Assembly: GCA_943737045.1 (NCBI GenBank)
Contig: CALSFV010000016.1
Coordinates: 434,001-498,000, forward strand
Length of the DNA: 64,000 nt
Direction: 5' to 3'
DNA from: Parapristionchus giblindavisi
Lineage: Eukaryota; Nematoda; Chromadorea; Rhabditida; Diplogasteridae
In this document: piece by piece, positions 53,930 to 64,000 of the stretch
Layout: the number at the start of each line of letters is the position of its first letter
Numbering within the stretch: position 1 is the first letter of the stretch
Notes under the pieces: generated by a model
What the model saw: the letters and a program-made list of their open reading frames with translations, nothing else
Told to the model about the DNA's origin: nothing
The model's database searches: none
Translations under genes and position numbers: made by a program

Positions 53930-54834
53930 ATGTCGGATGGAGTGCGAGAGAGGGATATGGGAGGCTGTTGGAGTTGACAGCCTCCCAACGGTGATATCCC
54001 TCCGGAGTACATCTGGATCACGGTGAGTTGATGTTTCATTGGATAATTACGTTTATTTGAGTCAGTTATTGATGTTACGACCACTTTGATATCAGAATTA
54101 TTCACTCACTTATCTATGTATTTATTGTTTATTCTATCTACTATAAGGATTTAGGATTATTTAAATTTTGTTTTGCAGTTTGATCTTTGATATTTGAACA
54201 ATACGTATTATGTAAGTTGTTCACTGAATTAGTGTCATTACAGTGACTGCGAATTACTCGTGGTTGGACCCAGGATCGAACGGGATTCATGCAGAAGGAG
54301 GTGAGTGTGATCTTTGATATTTGCTCTTTCGTAGTTTGTGGTCTGATCAATCAATCAAAACATTATTACTGTTAGCAGTTGGTTCGTTTCCCGAACGGTT
54401 TTGATCAATTAGTATTCGATTTATATGAAATTACCAATCGATAATGTAATAAGGGGGTCAAGTGAGTGGTTAAGGAAGCAGAAATATGTGTTATTGATTA
54501 TCGATTACTGCTTAGTTCCACTGATTATTGATTAACATTATTGATTGATCCTCACGGTTTATTGATTGATTTACTATCAATTAATTGATTTAGAATGCAT
54601 ACGTAGTACATCTGGCCGCTTTCAAGTTGCCACAATTGTAGTATGAAGAACAGCAGGAGGTATTAACGTGATCTTTGATCTTTAGCCTTTGATCTCTGAT
54701 CTTTAATCTCTGATCTCTGACTGAGTTATTAAATTGAGGCGCATCTCTTTGACGAGTCGACCATTCTGGATCCTAAGAAGGCAAAGAAGCGAAAGGACAA
54801 GCAGAGTAAGGTTATCCTGAAGACTCTTGGTTGA
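53930..54834 (+). CDS. candidate small basic protein, 64 aa
   Basis: Exons 53930-53941 (MSDG), 53981-54022 (PPNGDIPPEYIWIT), 54274-54300 (DRTGFMQKE), 54642-54659 (YEEQQE) and 54739-54834, which ends ...DPKKAKKRKDKQSKVILKTLG stop; 195 nt in phase. An acceptor (ACTTCTAG) lies 7 nt before the ATG. The first intron would be only 39 nt. The last exon is convincing; the first and third are guesses (an alternative acceptor before 54274 gives an in-frame stop). The protein has an acidic middle and a lysine-rich nuclear-signal-like end. No family recognised. Introns carry TGATCTTTGA motifs. Confidence 0.4.
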
Positions 54835-55354
54835 TGATCTACTAATCAATAATTAATCGATATCTTCCCAAATATCCATCTTTAATTATTATGTTTGTTA
54901 ATTATTATGTTACTTTTAATTATTATGTCATTTCACATGAAATTGTTACTCTGCCTGATTTGATAAACTGTCATTTTCTTTGTTTCTACTGTCATTGCAC
55001 ATTATCGATTTTTTAAAGAAATATATTACACATGATCACTCAAGAGAGCAATGCAAATTACAAAAAGAATCAGAAGAAACGGCCGAGATTGGACAGAGAA
55101 AGGAGAAGCCGCGAAGGAAGGGGGAGAGGAGGGGAGGGAGAGCAGAGAGACAAGATTCCGCCCCCTCACTCTCTCATCTCACTTTTCCTGCCTTTTCAAC
55201 AGTGCGTTGCGCGCTTGGTTTTCGAGCTGTATCTCGCCTCAGAGAGAAGATATCGACAAACGGCAAAAAGTATCGTCTTATTGGGGTCATGACACATCGA
55301 ATGTACATAATTTCCACTTTCTCAGCGAAAATCGGTTATCCACGTAATTTATAC

Positions 55355-55500
55355 CTTCTTCTAAGATTCGCCCATAGCTCCCAAACTGCCACTGTACCCA
55401 AGAACCCTCACCGATATCGCTACATTAGCGACGGACATCCATCACTCCCTTTATGTCCTTATTTTTCTTGTTATGCATATTATGATGGAATAAAGAAAGA
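55355..55500 (+). mobile_element. LINE 3' tail fragment
   Basis: CTGCCACTGTACCC, GATATCGCTACATTAGCGAC, then TTATGATGGAATAAA and a (GAAA)-rich tail; same 3' end as at 43625, 56560 and 60660. Confidence 0.7.
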
Positions 55501-55524
55501 AAGAAGAAAGAAAGAAAGAAAACG

Positions 55525-55725
55525 AATAGTCGTGGGCTTAGACCATCCCCTTGGCGAACTCCTCTCCCTATTGCAACGTCTACTCCTTTTCCGTTGACCA
55601 CAATAGAACTCTTACTCTGCACTGTGAGGGACTGCAAAAATCGAATGAATGTAGAGTGAACTCCATCCCGTTCGAGTGCAGAAATGACGGAACTACGTCA
55701 TGTTGTTTTCAAATACGGTTGCAAA
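55525..55725 (-). pseudogene. RTE-type reverse transcriptase fragment
   Basis: The minus strand reads VNGKGVDVAIGRGVRQGDGL followed by SPRLF, the block before the YADD box in RTE-type enzymes. Confidence 0.7.
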
Positions 55726-56251
55726 TTGGGAAATTAAACCGCGCCTGAGCAGAATTTATTGAAGATGAAAAGACTAAAATTGTATATGAAAGCGTGTATC
55801 ATGACTTCGTTCCTTCAGTCTCTCAAATTCTTCTCCGTATCAGACTCTATCTGATTGTCTCTGTCTCTTCTGAATGTATTATATTTACCTTGTCACTGTG
55901 CAAGTGATCAAAACGTATTTCATATGATAAGATACGATGAATGATTGATCACCAACAACTGTTCCTTGCCAAGCTGATATCTTGAGGAACATGTATTATA
56001 AATTTCATACCACTACGAACAGCACAACAAACTCCGCAATTTTAGTGGGGACAATAATTTGGTTGAAATTGAGTCTAAAATTTGGCTACAAGACAAGCCC
56101 CACTTTTTATGTCAAGCCAATAAATAGGTTGTTGGCCATAAATTTGCTCTAAAGTTGGGCCAATAATTTGAACTCTTATATGCCCAGGAGAAGTTGGAAC
56201 ATCCTTTTGTGAAACAGTTCATATCGACATGGAATGTTATCCGTTCATGAG

Positions 56252-56285
<34 letters not shown>

Positions 56286-56720
56286 TTCAATCTTTATCAG
56301 GTTCACACTTTGATGTGCTCGGATATGGTTGTTATCCATTGGGAGTACGGCATATTTCGTTACTGATCAGGACAAAATTAACCGTTTCTTTTTTTTTCTT
56401 TTAAAAGTTTCATTTAGGAAATAATCTTTTGTGGTTATTTCTTGCTATTCAGCTGGGTAGCAATAAATATCCGCTCTGTTCTTGCTGCATTCTGTTTTGT
56501 GGTCGATATTTGGAAAGTTTTAAAGTGTGTATTTATGGAAAACCGCCAAAAGCTAATCAGATTCTTTCCGTCCTCGTCACCGTCCCCTTTCCGTGCAGGG
56601 CTAGTTAAGGCCTCAGAGACAAAATTATCCCTTCTCCAAGATTCGACCGTAGCTCCTAAACTGCCACTGTACCCAAAATTTTCACTGATATCGCTACGTT
56701 ATAAGGGTTCCAGATGGATA
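55690..56720 (+). repeat. duplicated segment ending in a LINE 3' tail
   Basis: Counterpart of 43015-43870. Includes the (TCAA)n run at 56259-56285, absent from the other copy. LINE tail at 56560-56720 (TTTCCGTGCAGGGCTAGTTA, CTGCCACTGTACCC). Confidence 0.6.
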
Positions 56721-56931
56721 CGAAGTGTTGTGATACTTTAGGCGGAACTACCGTCCTTTCCAACTCTCCTTGCAGTATTGATCAATATTGCAATAAATCT
56801 TCATTCTTTCAGAGTTCACATATTTATTAGAAAAAAGAGGGGGTCAATAGATATTCTTGTAAAGACGGTTCGTCAAAAAGAATCGTGCTTTTATATTTAT
56901 CACATGCTCACGTATGAACAAGATGTGTGAC

Positions 56932-57321
56932 GGCGCACTAAAAAATAGTGGAAAACGGAAAATGGCGACTTTCCAGGGTCTAAAAAAGCACCTGGAAACT
57001 CGAAAATTTGGATTGGCGGGCTCGAAAAAATGTGCGGGAATTCAAATTCTTGCTTTCCAACTGTAGTTTTCTGCGGTTTAAAAAGGATGTTAAGTAGGAA
57101 TTCAAGTTCCTACGCTTCATAAAGGTCGAAAAATGAAATTTCGGCTTTATTTAAGTTTTATAACCGCAGAAAATCGCAGTTAGAAAGTCAGAATTTGAAT
57201 TCCCGGGCCTTATTCGCGCCCGCGAATTCAAATTTCGAGTTTCCATTTTCGGTTTTCCGGTGTACTTTTTTAGACCCCGGAAAGTCGCCATTTTCCGTTT
57301 TCCACTATTTTTTAGTGCGCC
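56932..57321. mobile_element. palindromic MITE
   Basis: Inverted ends GGCGCACTAAAAAATAGTGG with AACGGAAAATGGCGACTTTC continuing inward; arms of about 180 bp. No clear target duplication. Confidence 0.8.
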
Positions 57322-57808
57322 ATGAGATAGTCATTAACATAATGTACTTCATTCCACACCCGTAGAATCTCTACTGTAGTATTGTCTGGCGCTTGTTTAT
57401 CCATCGAGGTTTAGGTTGTACTTCGTCTCATCAACACAATTTTTCTGGACAATAAAACATACTCGGTACAAGGAGACTGATACTAGCTCACAAGAGAATG
57501 TCCTGTATACCACAGTATTCTGGTCCAAGCCAATTTTATTCCAAAGCAAGACAAAGGAGAGACCATTGTATTCGAGAGAGTTTGTATGTTGAGCGGTCGT
57601 TCTTGCTTTGAAAGTCATGAGAACGCTGTGATACTATATAGTCTTGGAATGTGTTTTTACTGTTCCGCGGTGTGATAATCCATATTCTTATCAGCTCCGT
57701 TGTTCTTAGCGTTGTTATGGCGCGTATAAGAGTAGTATACGGTCCTTGATATGAACATTTTCTGGAGATTTTTCGTTTACTTGCTGTCGAAATATTTTTA
57801 CGGAAAAC
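57322..57808. other. intergenic, no gene seen
   Basis: Upstream region of the following small gene; no other feature supported. Confidence 0.35.
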
Positions 57809-58927
57809 ATGAGAAGTTCATTGATTTTCCTTGCTTCAATAAGTGTCTGTTTGGCTGTTACACATGTGAGTTTATTCACCGTTTTTGAATTTCAGCTATT
57901 ACAAGAATAATGTAGATCATTATTTCTAAAAGTTAAGGATGGATCTAAGCCGAACATGATCTCTAATTGGCTTGAGGATATCAAGAATAGAAGGAATACG
58001 AATGGGGAAGTCGATGGGATGAAAGACAGACTGGAGAAACTAGAGAAGGCCGTATTCGGAAATAATGAGAATTTGCAAAAACAGTTTGAGAAATTTGGCG
58101 ACTTGGTGGGTTCACGACATAATTAAATTTAATTAGCATTTAAAAAAGTTAATAAAGTGGCTAATGTTGCTAAATCTTGGGTGAATTAGACTGAGCAACG
58201 CACGCTTTGGAATTAATGGAATGCACATAATAATAATAATATTTTATCATTTCTTACAGAGACACATGCTAATTTTATACTCAGCAAAAGTATCAGTGAA
58301 TATGACAGATGTTTCAAACGCTTGTGTTTACTCATATTTAGACACATAAAAATATAATGAAAATTCAACGAATTATTATATAATCCTATTTTGCTTCGGG
58401 TATTCATAAATTTCAAAATTGTGCTGGCGGATTTATCACAATTGAAAACTAGGGACCATCTCTGCTCACCATTGGCAACAGGGGTTGAAGGAATGTTAGA
58501 GTGCTGAGGGTTTCATTAGCTTGGTTTATGATTTTGAAAGTACTTCGTGATAGAAAACGACAAGATTTCTATTTTGACATTTTTGATTTCCCTTCTCCCC
58601 ATTCTTCAAACCTTGGGTCTTAAAATAGCATTATACGTTCATCATTAATCTACTTTACTTTACTCGTTCATTCATTTTTATTCATTTTGTACCGTGTGTA
58701 CTATAGTAAAAGCATAAATTAATATTATAAAACACTTCAAGTAAAGAACGCATGCATATTAGGTAAAGAACACACTTTCAAATCTCACTGGCGGCTCTAA
58801 AGGGAATCAAAATGTGAATAATCAAAGGAAGATCGAAGTGCCCGATACAAGGACAAGTGTAATATATTTTTTGTCTTATTTATCTAATTTAAATTATTTT
58901 TAGGTCGGCAGCAATTGTGGAAATTGA
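57809..58927 (+). CDS. small predicted secreted coiled-coil protein, 112 aa
   Basis: Exons 57809-57865, 57938-58105, 58769-58858, 58904-58927; 339 nt, all phase 0, stop TGA; AATAAA at 58990. The first exon alone encodes a classic signal peptide (MRSSLIFLASISVCLAVTH). Exon 2 is helical and charged (MKDRLEKLEKAVFGNNENLQ), with heptad-like Leu/Val spacing for a short coiled coil. The rest is Asn/Gly/Ser-rich, ending in VGSNCGN with one cysteine. It resembles the many small secreted nematode proteins with no known role. Exon 3 is the least certain (its acceptor is GGTAAAG). Confidence 0.55.
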
Positions 58928-60551
58928 TATATACATAAGAAGAAAGAATTAACAATATTTAAATTCGTATAATGTTCATTTTGTCTTGAATAAATATTTT
59001 TTTAAATAAATAAATAATAATATTAATAAAAATGCATTCCTTCAATAGAACACATCTCGGATGGGATATATCGGTTAGATAAGTTTTTTTAAGGATGTCA
59101 ATCGCCAAGTCGAATCGAATAAAATGATTTTGAAGGTTGAACTTTATTGGGTAACAATTGTTCTGTAATATTGCTCTATTTTAAGTTTGTTTTAAAATAT
59201 ATTTTGATAAAAATGCAATTAACGCTAAAACAATATGGTGCAATAAAGGTACGGTATTTATTGTTGGTGCATTTGAGTACGATAGTCGACTTTCGACCAA
59301 CGCGCTAGCTTTATTTCGAATGTGGCCTATTTCATTTCATTTGATGTTGAAATCCTTTATTTTATCGTTTATTTTTTATTCTATTTCTTTGTTTCCGTAT
59401 TTATCAAAGTGACAGGCTATTTTTATCAGATGAATCGTTCAACGGTAGTGAAATATTGAGTACTGCTTGAAGTTTCGTAAATTATTGATTATTTCTTGAA
59501 TTTTCGCTCTTTTGCGCGCACAAAATAACGATTTATGCTTCATTTAGGGTCTACTTTAGTTTATATGAGTCCCGCAGAAGTTTGACTAAAAATAAATTAA
59601 AGCTGTCATATTTTTGTTATTTCGTTGTTGAAAATATCACTGATTGTGACCAGTCGCACTACTTTCGCTCTGTGTGACAGATACAGTATCCTGTTTTGAA
59701 TTAGAATTTGTTTGGTCATTGAAATTATCAACAAAATTCATGTCGAATCTTGAGAAATATCTACTCCATTGTGCTGCGAAATCAAATCTAACTTTTCCCT
59801 CCAATTCTTCCTCCTCTAGCAAGCAACAAAATAGAACTGTGCACACTTTCTCCCTCTGCCTTTGCCCTTCTCTACCTCTCCTTTTCTCTACCTCCCTCTC
59901 CACTCTCACCACTGTGCCATTCTTCATTCACAGCACGCTCTCCCTTCTTACACACTCCCTCGTCGTCTCTAGCCGCCAGCTGAATCTCAATCCTGTGTTA
60001 TCTCTCGCTTTGACATATTTCTCTGTCACCCTCCTCTTTCGACATGCAATCTACTTGCTAGTCTTTCTCAACACTCATTTTCTGCGGCCAACACACATGA
60101 TATTTCCCTCTGTCCACTGTGCCGTCTGTCTCTCTCCATTCTCTCGCTATCTCGCCTGTCATTCTGTCTCTACACTCTCTCATATTCCCCCACTCTCTGA
60201 TCCTCTCTGTCCCTCTGGGCGCGCTATCTCTCGTGTCGTCTCTCAAGCAGCGCACGTTCACTAGTCGGTCGATAATTTTGCACGCGCACGCGACGCTTCT
60301 ACACATCGCGTCGCGGTCGTTATCGACCAGAGACACATGTGCGGGAAGCGCCCTGACTCGGGGGAAACGAGTGATCGATCGATTTTCTGTTATGGATCGT
60401 TTTGCGTATTGCGTGCACTATCGATTCCCTCACCATTCGCGCCGTTTTATTGTTTAACTGTCCCTGTTCTGTCTTGTCGTACTCATATGCGTTTCACCCT
60501 GTTCTTGCATTGATATTTTGTGTTCAAAGATCAAAGATCAACCTTGTAGAA
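58928..60551. other. intergenic with long pyrimidine-rich tract
   Basis: 59790-60250 is a TC-rich low-complexity stretch that yields Ser/Leu/Pro false frames on the plus strand. TRIM-like gene promoter and 5' leader presumably lie in the right part; a CAAAGATCAAAGATCAA motif sits just upstream of its ATG (60525-60541). Confidence 0.45.
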
Positions 60552-63500
60552 ATGTTGGGACTGCGTGCCCGCGGTTCCAACGACAGTACAGAGAAGCGGA
60601 AGCAACTTCCGTTTGATGAGGATCCATTCGCAAGATGTGATGTGAGTTATAGAGTTATCTTATCTTATCTTATTATTTATTCCATCATAATATACGTAAC
60701 AGGGAAATAGTGACATAAAAGGGATTGATGGATGTCCGTCGCTAATGTAGCGATATCGGTGAGGGTTTTTGGGTACAGTGGCAGTTTGGGAGCTACTGGC
60801 GAATCTTGGAAAAAGGGATAATTATATCAGGGGAGATCTTAACTAGCCCTGCACGGAATGGGGATGGTGGGGAGTTGTGAGTTATGTTATTGTAATGTTT
60901 TTGAATGGTTTCAAGTGTTAGTCATACCTAATATTACTGTATGCACATTGTTCAGTGGTAATATTGTCATATTAATTAGACTAAAAAAACTTTTTAAAAA
61001 ATATTTTGTATGGTTAATTTTGATTACCTCCTTTTATTTTATGGATGACAATTGATGTGCTTTTCGTGGTAGTGGAACAATTCACAAATGATCAAAATTC
61101 AAATTTACAGTCGTGTGATCGGCCAGTGGCCGGATGCATCACTGAGACGCATCCTGGCGAGGATATGGGCGATGGTGCAGATCTACCGGGCGCAGCGATC
61201 ATATTGACCTGCGGTCATGTACTCTGCGTTTCGTGCAAGGAGGCCTGTAAGTTTTTTATCGTTTTTTTGTTGTTGTTTTCGTTAATCGTTAATCTTTTTT
61301 TTAAAATTTTAATCCTTTTTTAAAAGATTAACTAAGGGGGGTGTAATCAATTGATAGTCCTGATTTACCGTATTCACAGTCAATCAATCAAAGAGCTTTT
61401 TGTACCGTAATCTGTACTTATACCATGTAATAGTAATAATACTTTATTATGCTATAAAGAAAGGAACATTGTACATTAGGACACGTTTGAGAAAATAGTT
61501 CAATACATAATTCTCTATTGCATAACGGGGTTGTATAAGAATAGCCGTGAACATCGAAAAATTAAGATAAGAAGAAGAAATACATGCAGTTGACTTAATT
61601 AGATTACTAATCGATTCAGAATTAGTTCATTATCAATATGCCCATTATACAGTAATCTCGAGATCAATGATCCTTGCGTAATCAATCAATAACATGTATA
61701 TTTTCAAATCATAACCGGCTAATCAATAGTTACGTTCTACTGCACTCCATCGATACTACCGTAATCATGTATTAATTTCAGGTGGGACCACATCCATTCG
61801 TTGCGACATCAAGCGAGTGATGGTGGTGTGTTCGATATGTCATCTTCCTGGCGGTGCCATCCTCCTCCCCAATTCCAGTGATTGCAATCTATCGTTAGTG
61901 GTTCATGTTTCGGATTTGATCTTTTCATTCCTGGTTTTTGAACTTCTCTTCATCAGGAACCTCCTAATTGATTGTAAGTATCGTTTTTTCAGGTCGTGTC
62001 AGGCTCCCTACTGCACAGGCGATTCACTGAGTGGTCCACAGGCACGCTGTGCTACCTGCCAGAGGCACATGTGCATCAATTGTATCGATATCCACGAGCA
62101 GAAGTTCCCCGACCACCGAACCGAACCAAGGCCGACCAGGTATACGGTTGTTCAAATTGAGCGGTCACTAGGACGAACTGGTATACGGTAGTTCAACGAG
62201 CGCGAGTGTATGCCCATAGATTTTGCAGGCTTTCGACGTCATAGACAAACATATTTTTGAATGAATAACGCGAACTGACTTTATTTCGTATCGTATCATA
62301 CTGTACCGTATCTTTCAGATTGATAAATACGAATCGACCGTACTCGGGATGTATGATGCACTCGGAACCAATCGTCGCAAGATGCAAATGTGGAGATGTG
62401 AGTCGTTAACTATTTAATGTTTTATTTGCTGTTATTAATCTCTGTATGGATGTATCAATGAAATTTTATTTTATGTATTGACTTAACATTATTTTTTCAG
62501 TTGATTTGCGCTCGCTGCCCATACAATTTCGAGACGAAATTACCCGATCGAAGACTCATCCATAACCGAATCGATATAGCTGATGTAAGTGGATCGATAC
62601 AGATCAAATTATAAAGAAAATGAGAGACTAAAAATGGGTTGTGATTGAATTTTTTTATAACTACACTCACAGAAAAATCCCTTATATGTAAGGGAATAAT
62701 TCCCTGGCTAAGGACCCCATGGGAATTATTCCCTTACAGGTAAGGGATATAAAATAGATTGAAACAATAAGAAAAATTGGCAAAGTTTATTTTCACCAGG
62801 TAGGAATCGAACCTACGAGGTTCGGTTCTGTACACAATACACTTGCCACTAAGCCTTATGGGCATGTTTCAACTCTCGTAAAACTAGATGATAGATCTAG
62901 TCAGACTTGATCGTTCATATATTAATGAAAAATGGGAAATCCCTTACAGGTAAGGGAAATTTTTAAGGGAATATTTCCCTAGTAAAAATTGCCTTACCTA
63001 TAAGGGATTCTGAGTAGATAAGGGAATTATTCCCTAAGGGAAGTGCAGTTACGAAACTTCCCTAAGGGAATTTTCTGTGAGTGTATAATAAATCTAAAAC
63101 GATCTTGTGTTTCGCCCCCCCCACAAAAAATATTTAATAAATAGGCTTTAGAAAGTAAAGGTTTTAAAATGATTGAGATAAAATAAACTAATGGGAGTAA
63201 GGTTAAAGATTAACAATGATAATCATATTGCAGGTGAATGTGGATCTAGAGGACCGTGTGTTCGACACTGTCAAGATCCTCAGTCAGCTAAAGGTTCCAT
63301 TTTATTATTTATTCTTTCAAATACAATTATATAAATGTTACTGGAGTATGAGTGGAGATGAATTTCCGTATACTGAGCCTATTCAGAGATGTGTACTCAG
63401 AAGAAATGGGGTTGTTTGATTGATTGATTTGATTGATTGACACTCTTACTTAATTTGCGCAAGTATGGTCGTAGCTCTCAAACGCAAATGTGTCTTTCCT

Positions 63501-63812
63501 GTGCATATTTCACTATTTAGACCATGCGTACTCTCACCTTATCAAAGATGGAGCAACTAACGGATATCGTCGATGATGTCAACAACGAAGTCTGCATCAT
63601 GATGAACCAGATCATCCTTCAGGTAGAAGTGATCTTTGATCTTTGACTGCTCTTGGAAGGGCACCAAGGATCGGAGATGAATGATTACCTTTCAGACCAT
63701 TCAACGATGTTGGGACGTAATGGGTACTGTGAAGCGGCTAACAGAGTCACATTACGAAGATTTGGAGGAACAGATCAAGAGAATAGATAGGGCCGAGAGA
63801 CAGATTAGCATG
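60552..63812 (+). CDS. TRIM-like RING/B-box/coiled-coil protein, N-terminal part
   Basis: Exons 60552-60641, 61111-61246, 61782-(end uncertain), 61993-62139, 62319-62397, 62501-62584, 63234-63293, 63521-63622, 63696-63812; the gene runs on past the right edge. RING-like cysteines: FARCD, SCDRPVAGC and LTCGHVLCVSC in exons 1-2 and CSICH in exon 3. B-box 1: SCQAPYC then RCATCQRHMCINCIDIH. B-box 2: CMMHSEPIVARCKCGDLICA and following residues, the C-x2-H start being characteristic. Exons 7-9 are helical (EQLTDIVDDVNNEV, YEDLEEQIKRIDRAERQ), fitting the coiled coil. The likely role is an E3 ubiquitin ligase. Exon 3 has no standard donor in the phase needed for exon 4. Reading straight through also stays open but adds an intron-like hydrophobic stretch. 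A LINE tail and a TIR element lie in introns. Confidence 0.8.
60660..60850 (-). mobile_element. LINE 3' tail in TRIM-like intron 1
   Basis: Reverse-oriented copy of the LINE 3' end: starts at TTTATTCCATCATAATATA and runs to the CGGAAAGG-like GCACGGAATGGGGATGG block; compare 55355-55500 and 56560-56720. Confidence 0.75.
61321..61770. other. TRIM-like intron 2, no feature recognised
   Basis: AT-rich intron with TCAATCAATCAA near 61380 and a (TAATAA)-like run near 61432. No mobile element ends are visible. Confidence 0.4.
62664..63083. mobile_element. TIR element with AAGGGA repeats and tRNA-like core
   Basis: Ends CACTCACAGAAAAATCCCTT and AAGGGAATTTTCTGTGAGTG, flanked by TA on both sides. The sub-ends are packed with TAAGGGA/TCCCTTA blocks (over ten). 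The centre holds a tRNA-like segment. In TRIM-like intron 6. Confidence 0.8.
62792..62863 (-). pseudogene. tRNA-like sequence, not a functional tRNA
   Basis: A-box-like GGCTTAGTGG, B box GGTTCGATTCC and a perfect GTAGG/CCTAC T stem, but the acceptor ends (GCCCATA/CTGGTGA) do not pair. Shares GGCTTAGTGG and CCGAACCTCGT with 3085-3157. Confidence 0.6.
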
Positions 63813-63867
63813 GTTAGTTGGAAGATCTAAGATTTCCAGGAAATTTGATGATTACAGTTCATTGTTG

Positions 63868-63990
63868 TATATTGAAAGATCAAAGATCACTATTTAGAAC
63901 GCATATTAGAAGATCAAAGACAAGTCATTGTTTGAAGATCTGAGATAAATATCGATTGGAAGAGATTAAAGATCAAAGATCACATTCAGG
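63868..63990. repeat. cluster of GATCAAAGATCA motifs
   Basis: At least four near-copies of AGATCAAAGATCA within about 120 bp of intron sequence. The motif in either orientation also occurs at 17236-17270, 20513-20543, 23040-23085, 23283-23300, 54668-54715, 60525-60541 and 63640-63652. Confidence 0.75.
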
Positions 63991-64000
63991 GCGTAGAGAT

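Noticed and set aside
54980..55597. 205-codon plus-strand frame
   Set aside because: Overlaps a purine-rich tract and a LINE tail; three overlapping frames are equally open.
59674..60264. 196-codon plus-strand frame
   Set aside because: Product of a TC-rich low-complexity tract; composition explains the lack of stops.

Overview
This window is nuclear DNA of a nematode, by inference. The signs are intron-rich genes with short TTTCAG-type acceptors, acceptor-like AG sites a few bases upstream of start codons (compatible with spliced leaders), a TWK-type two-pore K+ channel, and several Tc1/mariner, foldback, hAT and LINE elements. The species cannot be fixed from sequence alone. A TGATCTTTGA-type motif that recurs in introns may be a lineage marker.

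Layout. 155-693 (-): first two exons of a gene running off the left edge, with a HECW-N/SKICH-like start. 2648-4575: dead Tc1-like element with a nested TIR element. 5409-23036 (-): one 15-exon two-pore potassium channel gene, reconstructed here as a phase-consistent 452-residue protein. Its introns hold a dead mariner (6424-7683), a 1.4 kb foldback (16480-17914), one solitary tRNA-Asn gene (20901-20973) and a 6.85 kb tandem array of tRNA-Asn(GTT) units (8567-15419).

25133-26879 (-): T-box transcription factor, 350 aa. 28190-30123 (+): 3' part of a gene with a lysine-rich tail. 31361-35075 (+): GNAT/GLYAT-like acyltransferase, 300 aa, with MITEs in its introns. 35786-36460: LINE fragment. 38452-40275 (-): unresolved gene or pseudogene with a 42-bp triplication. 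40440-53200: transposon-rich belt with a hAT-like element carrying a nested foldback, a foldback with transposase pieces in both arms, and RTE and CR1/Jockey-like reverse transcriptase fragments. 53930-54834 (+): candidate 64-aa basic protein. 55355-57321: LINE tails and MITEs. 57809-58927 (+): small predicted secreted coiled-coil protein. 60552-63812 (+): TRIM-like RING/B-box/coiled-coil gene running off the right edge.

The outstanding object is the tRNA-Asn array: 48 units of 144 bp (45 full length), each with A box, B box and an oligo-T terminator, on the strand opposite the channel gene and filling its intron 6 to within about 26 bp of the splice acceptor. A related solitary copy lies in intron 1 of the same gene. 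Units carry shared diagnostic variants in 5-unit (720 bp) higher-order blocks. Because 144 is divisible by 3, the antisense strand reads as a long false protein. I see no operon or pathway joining the protein genes.
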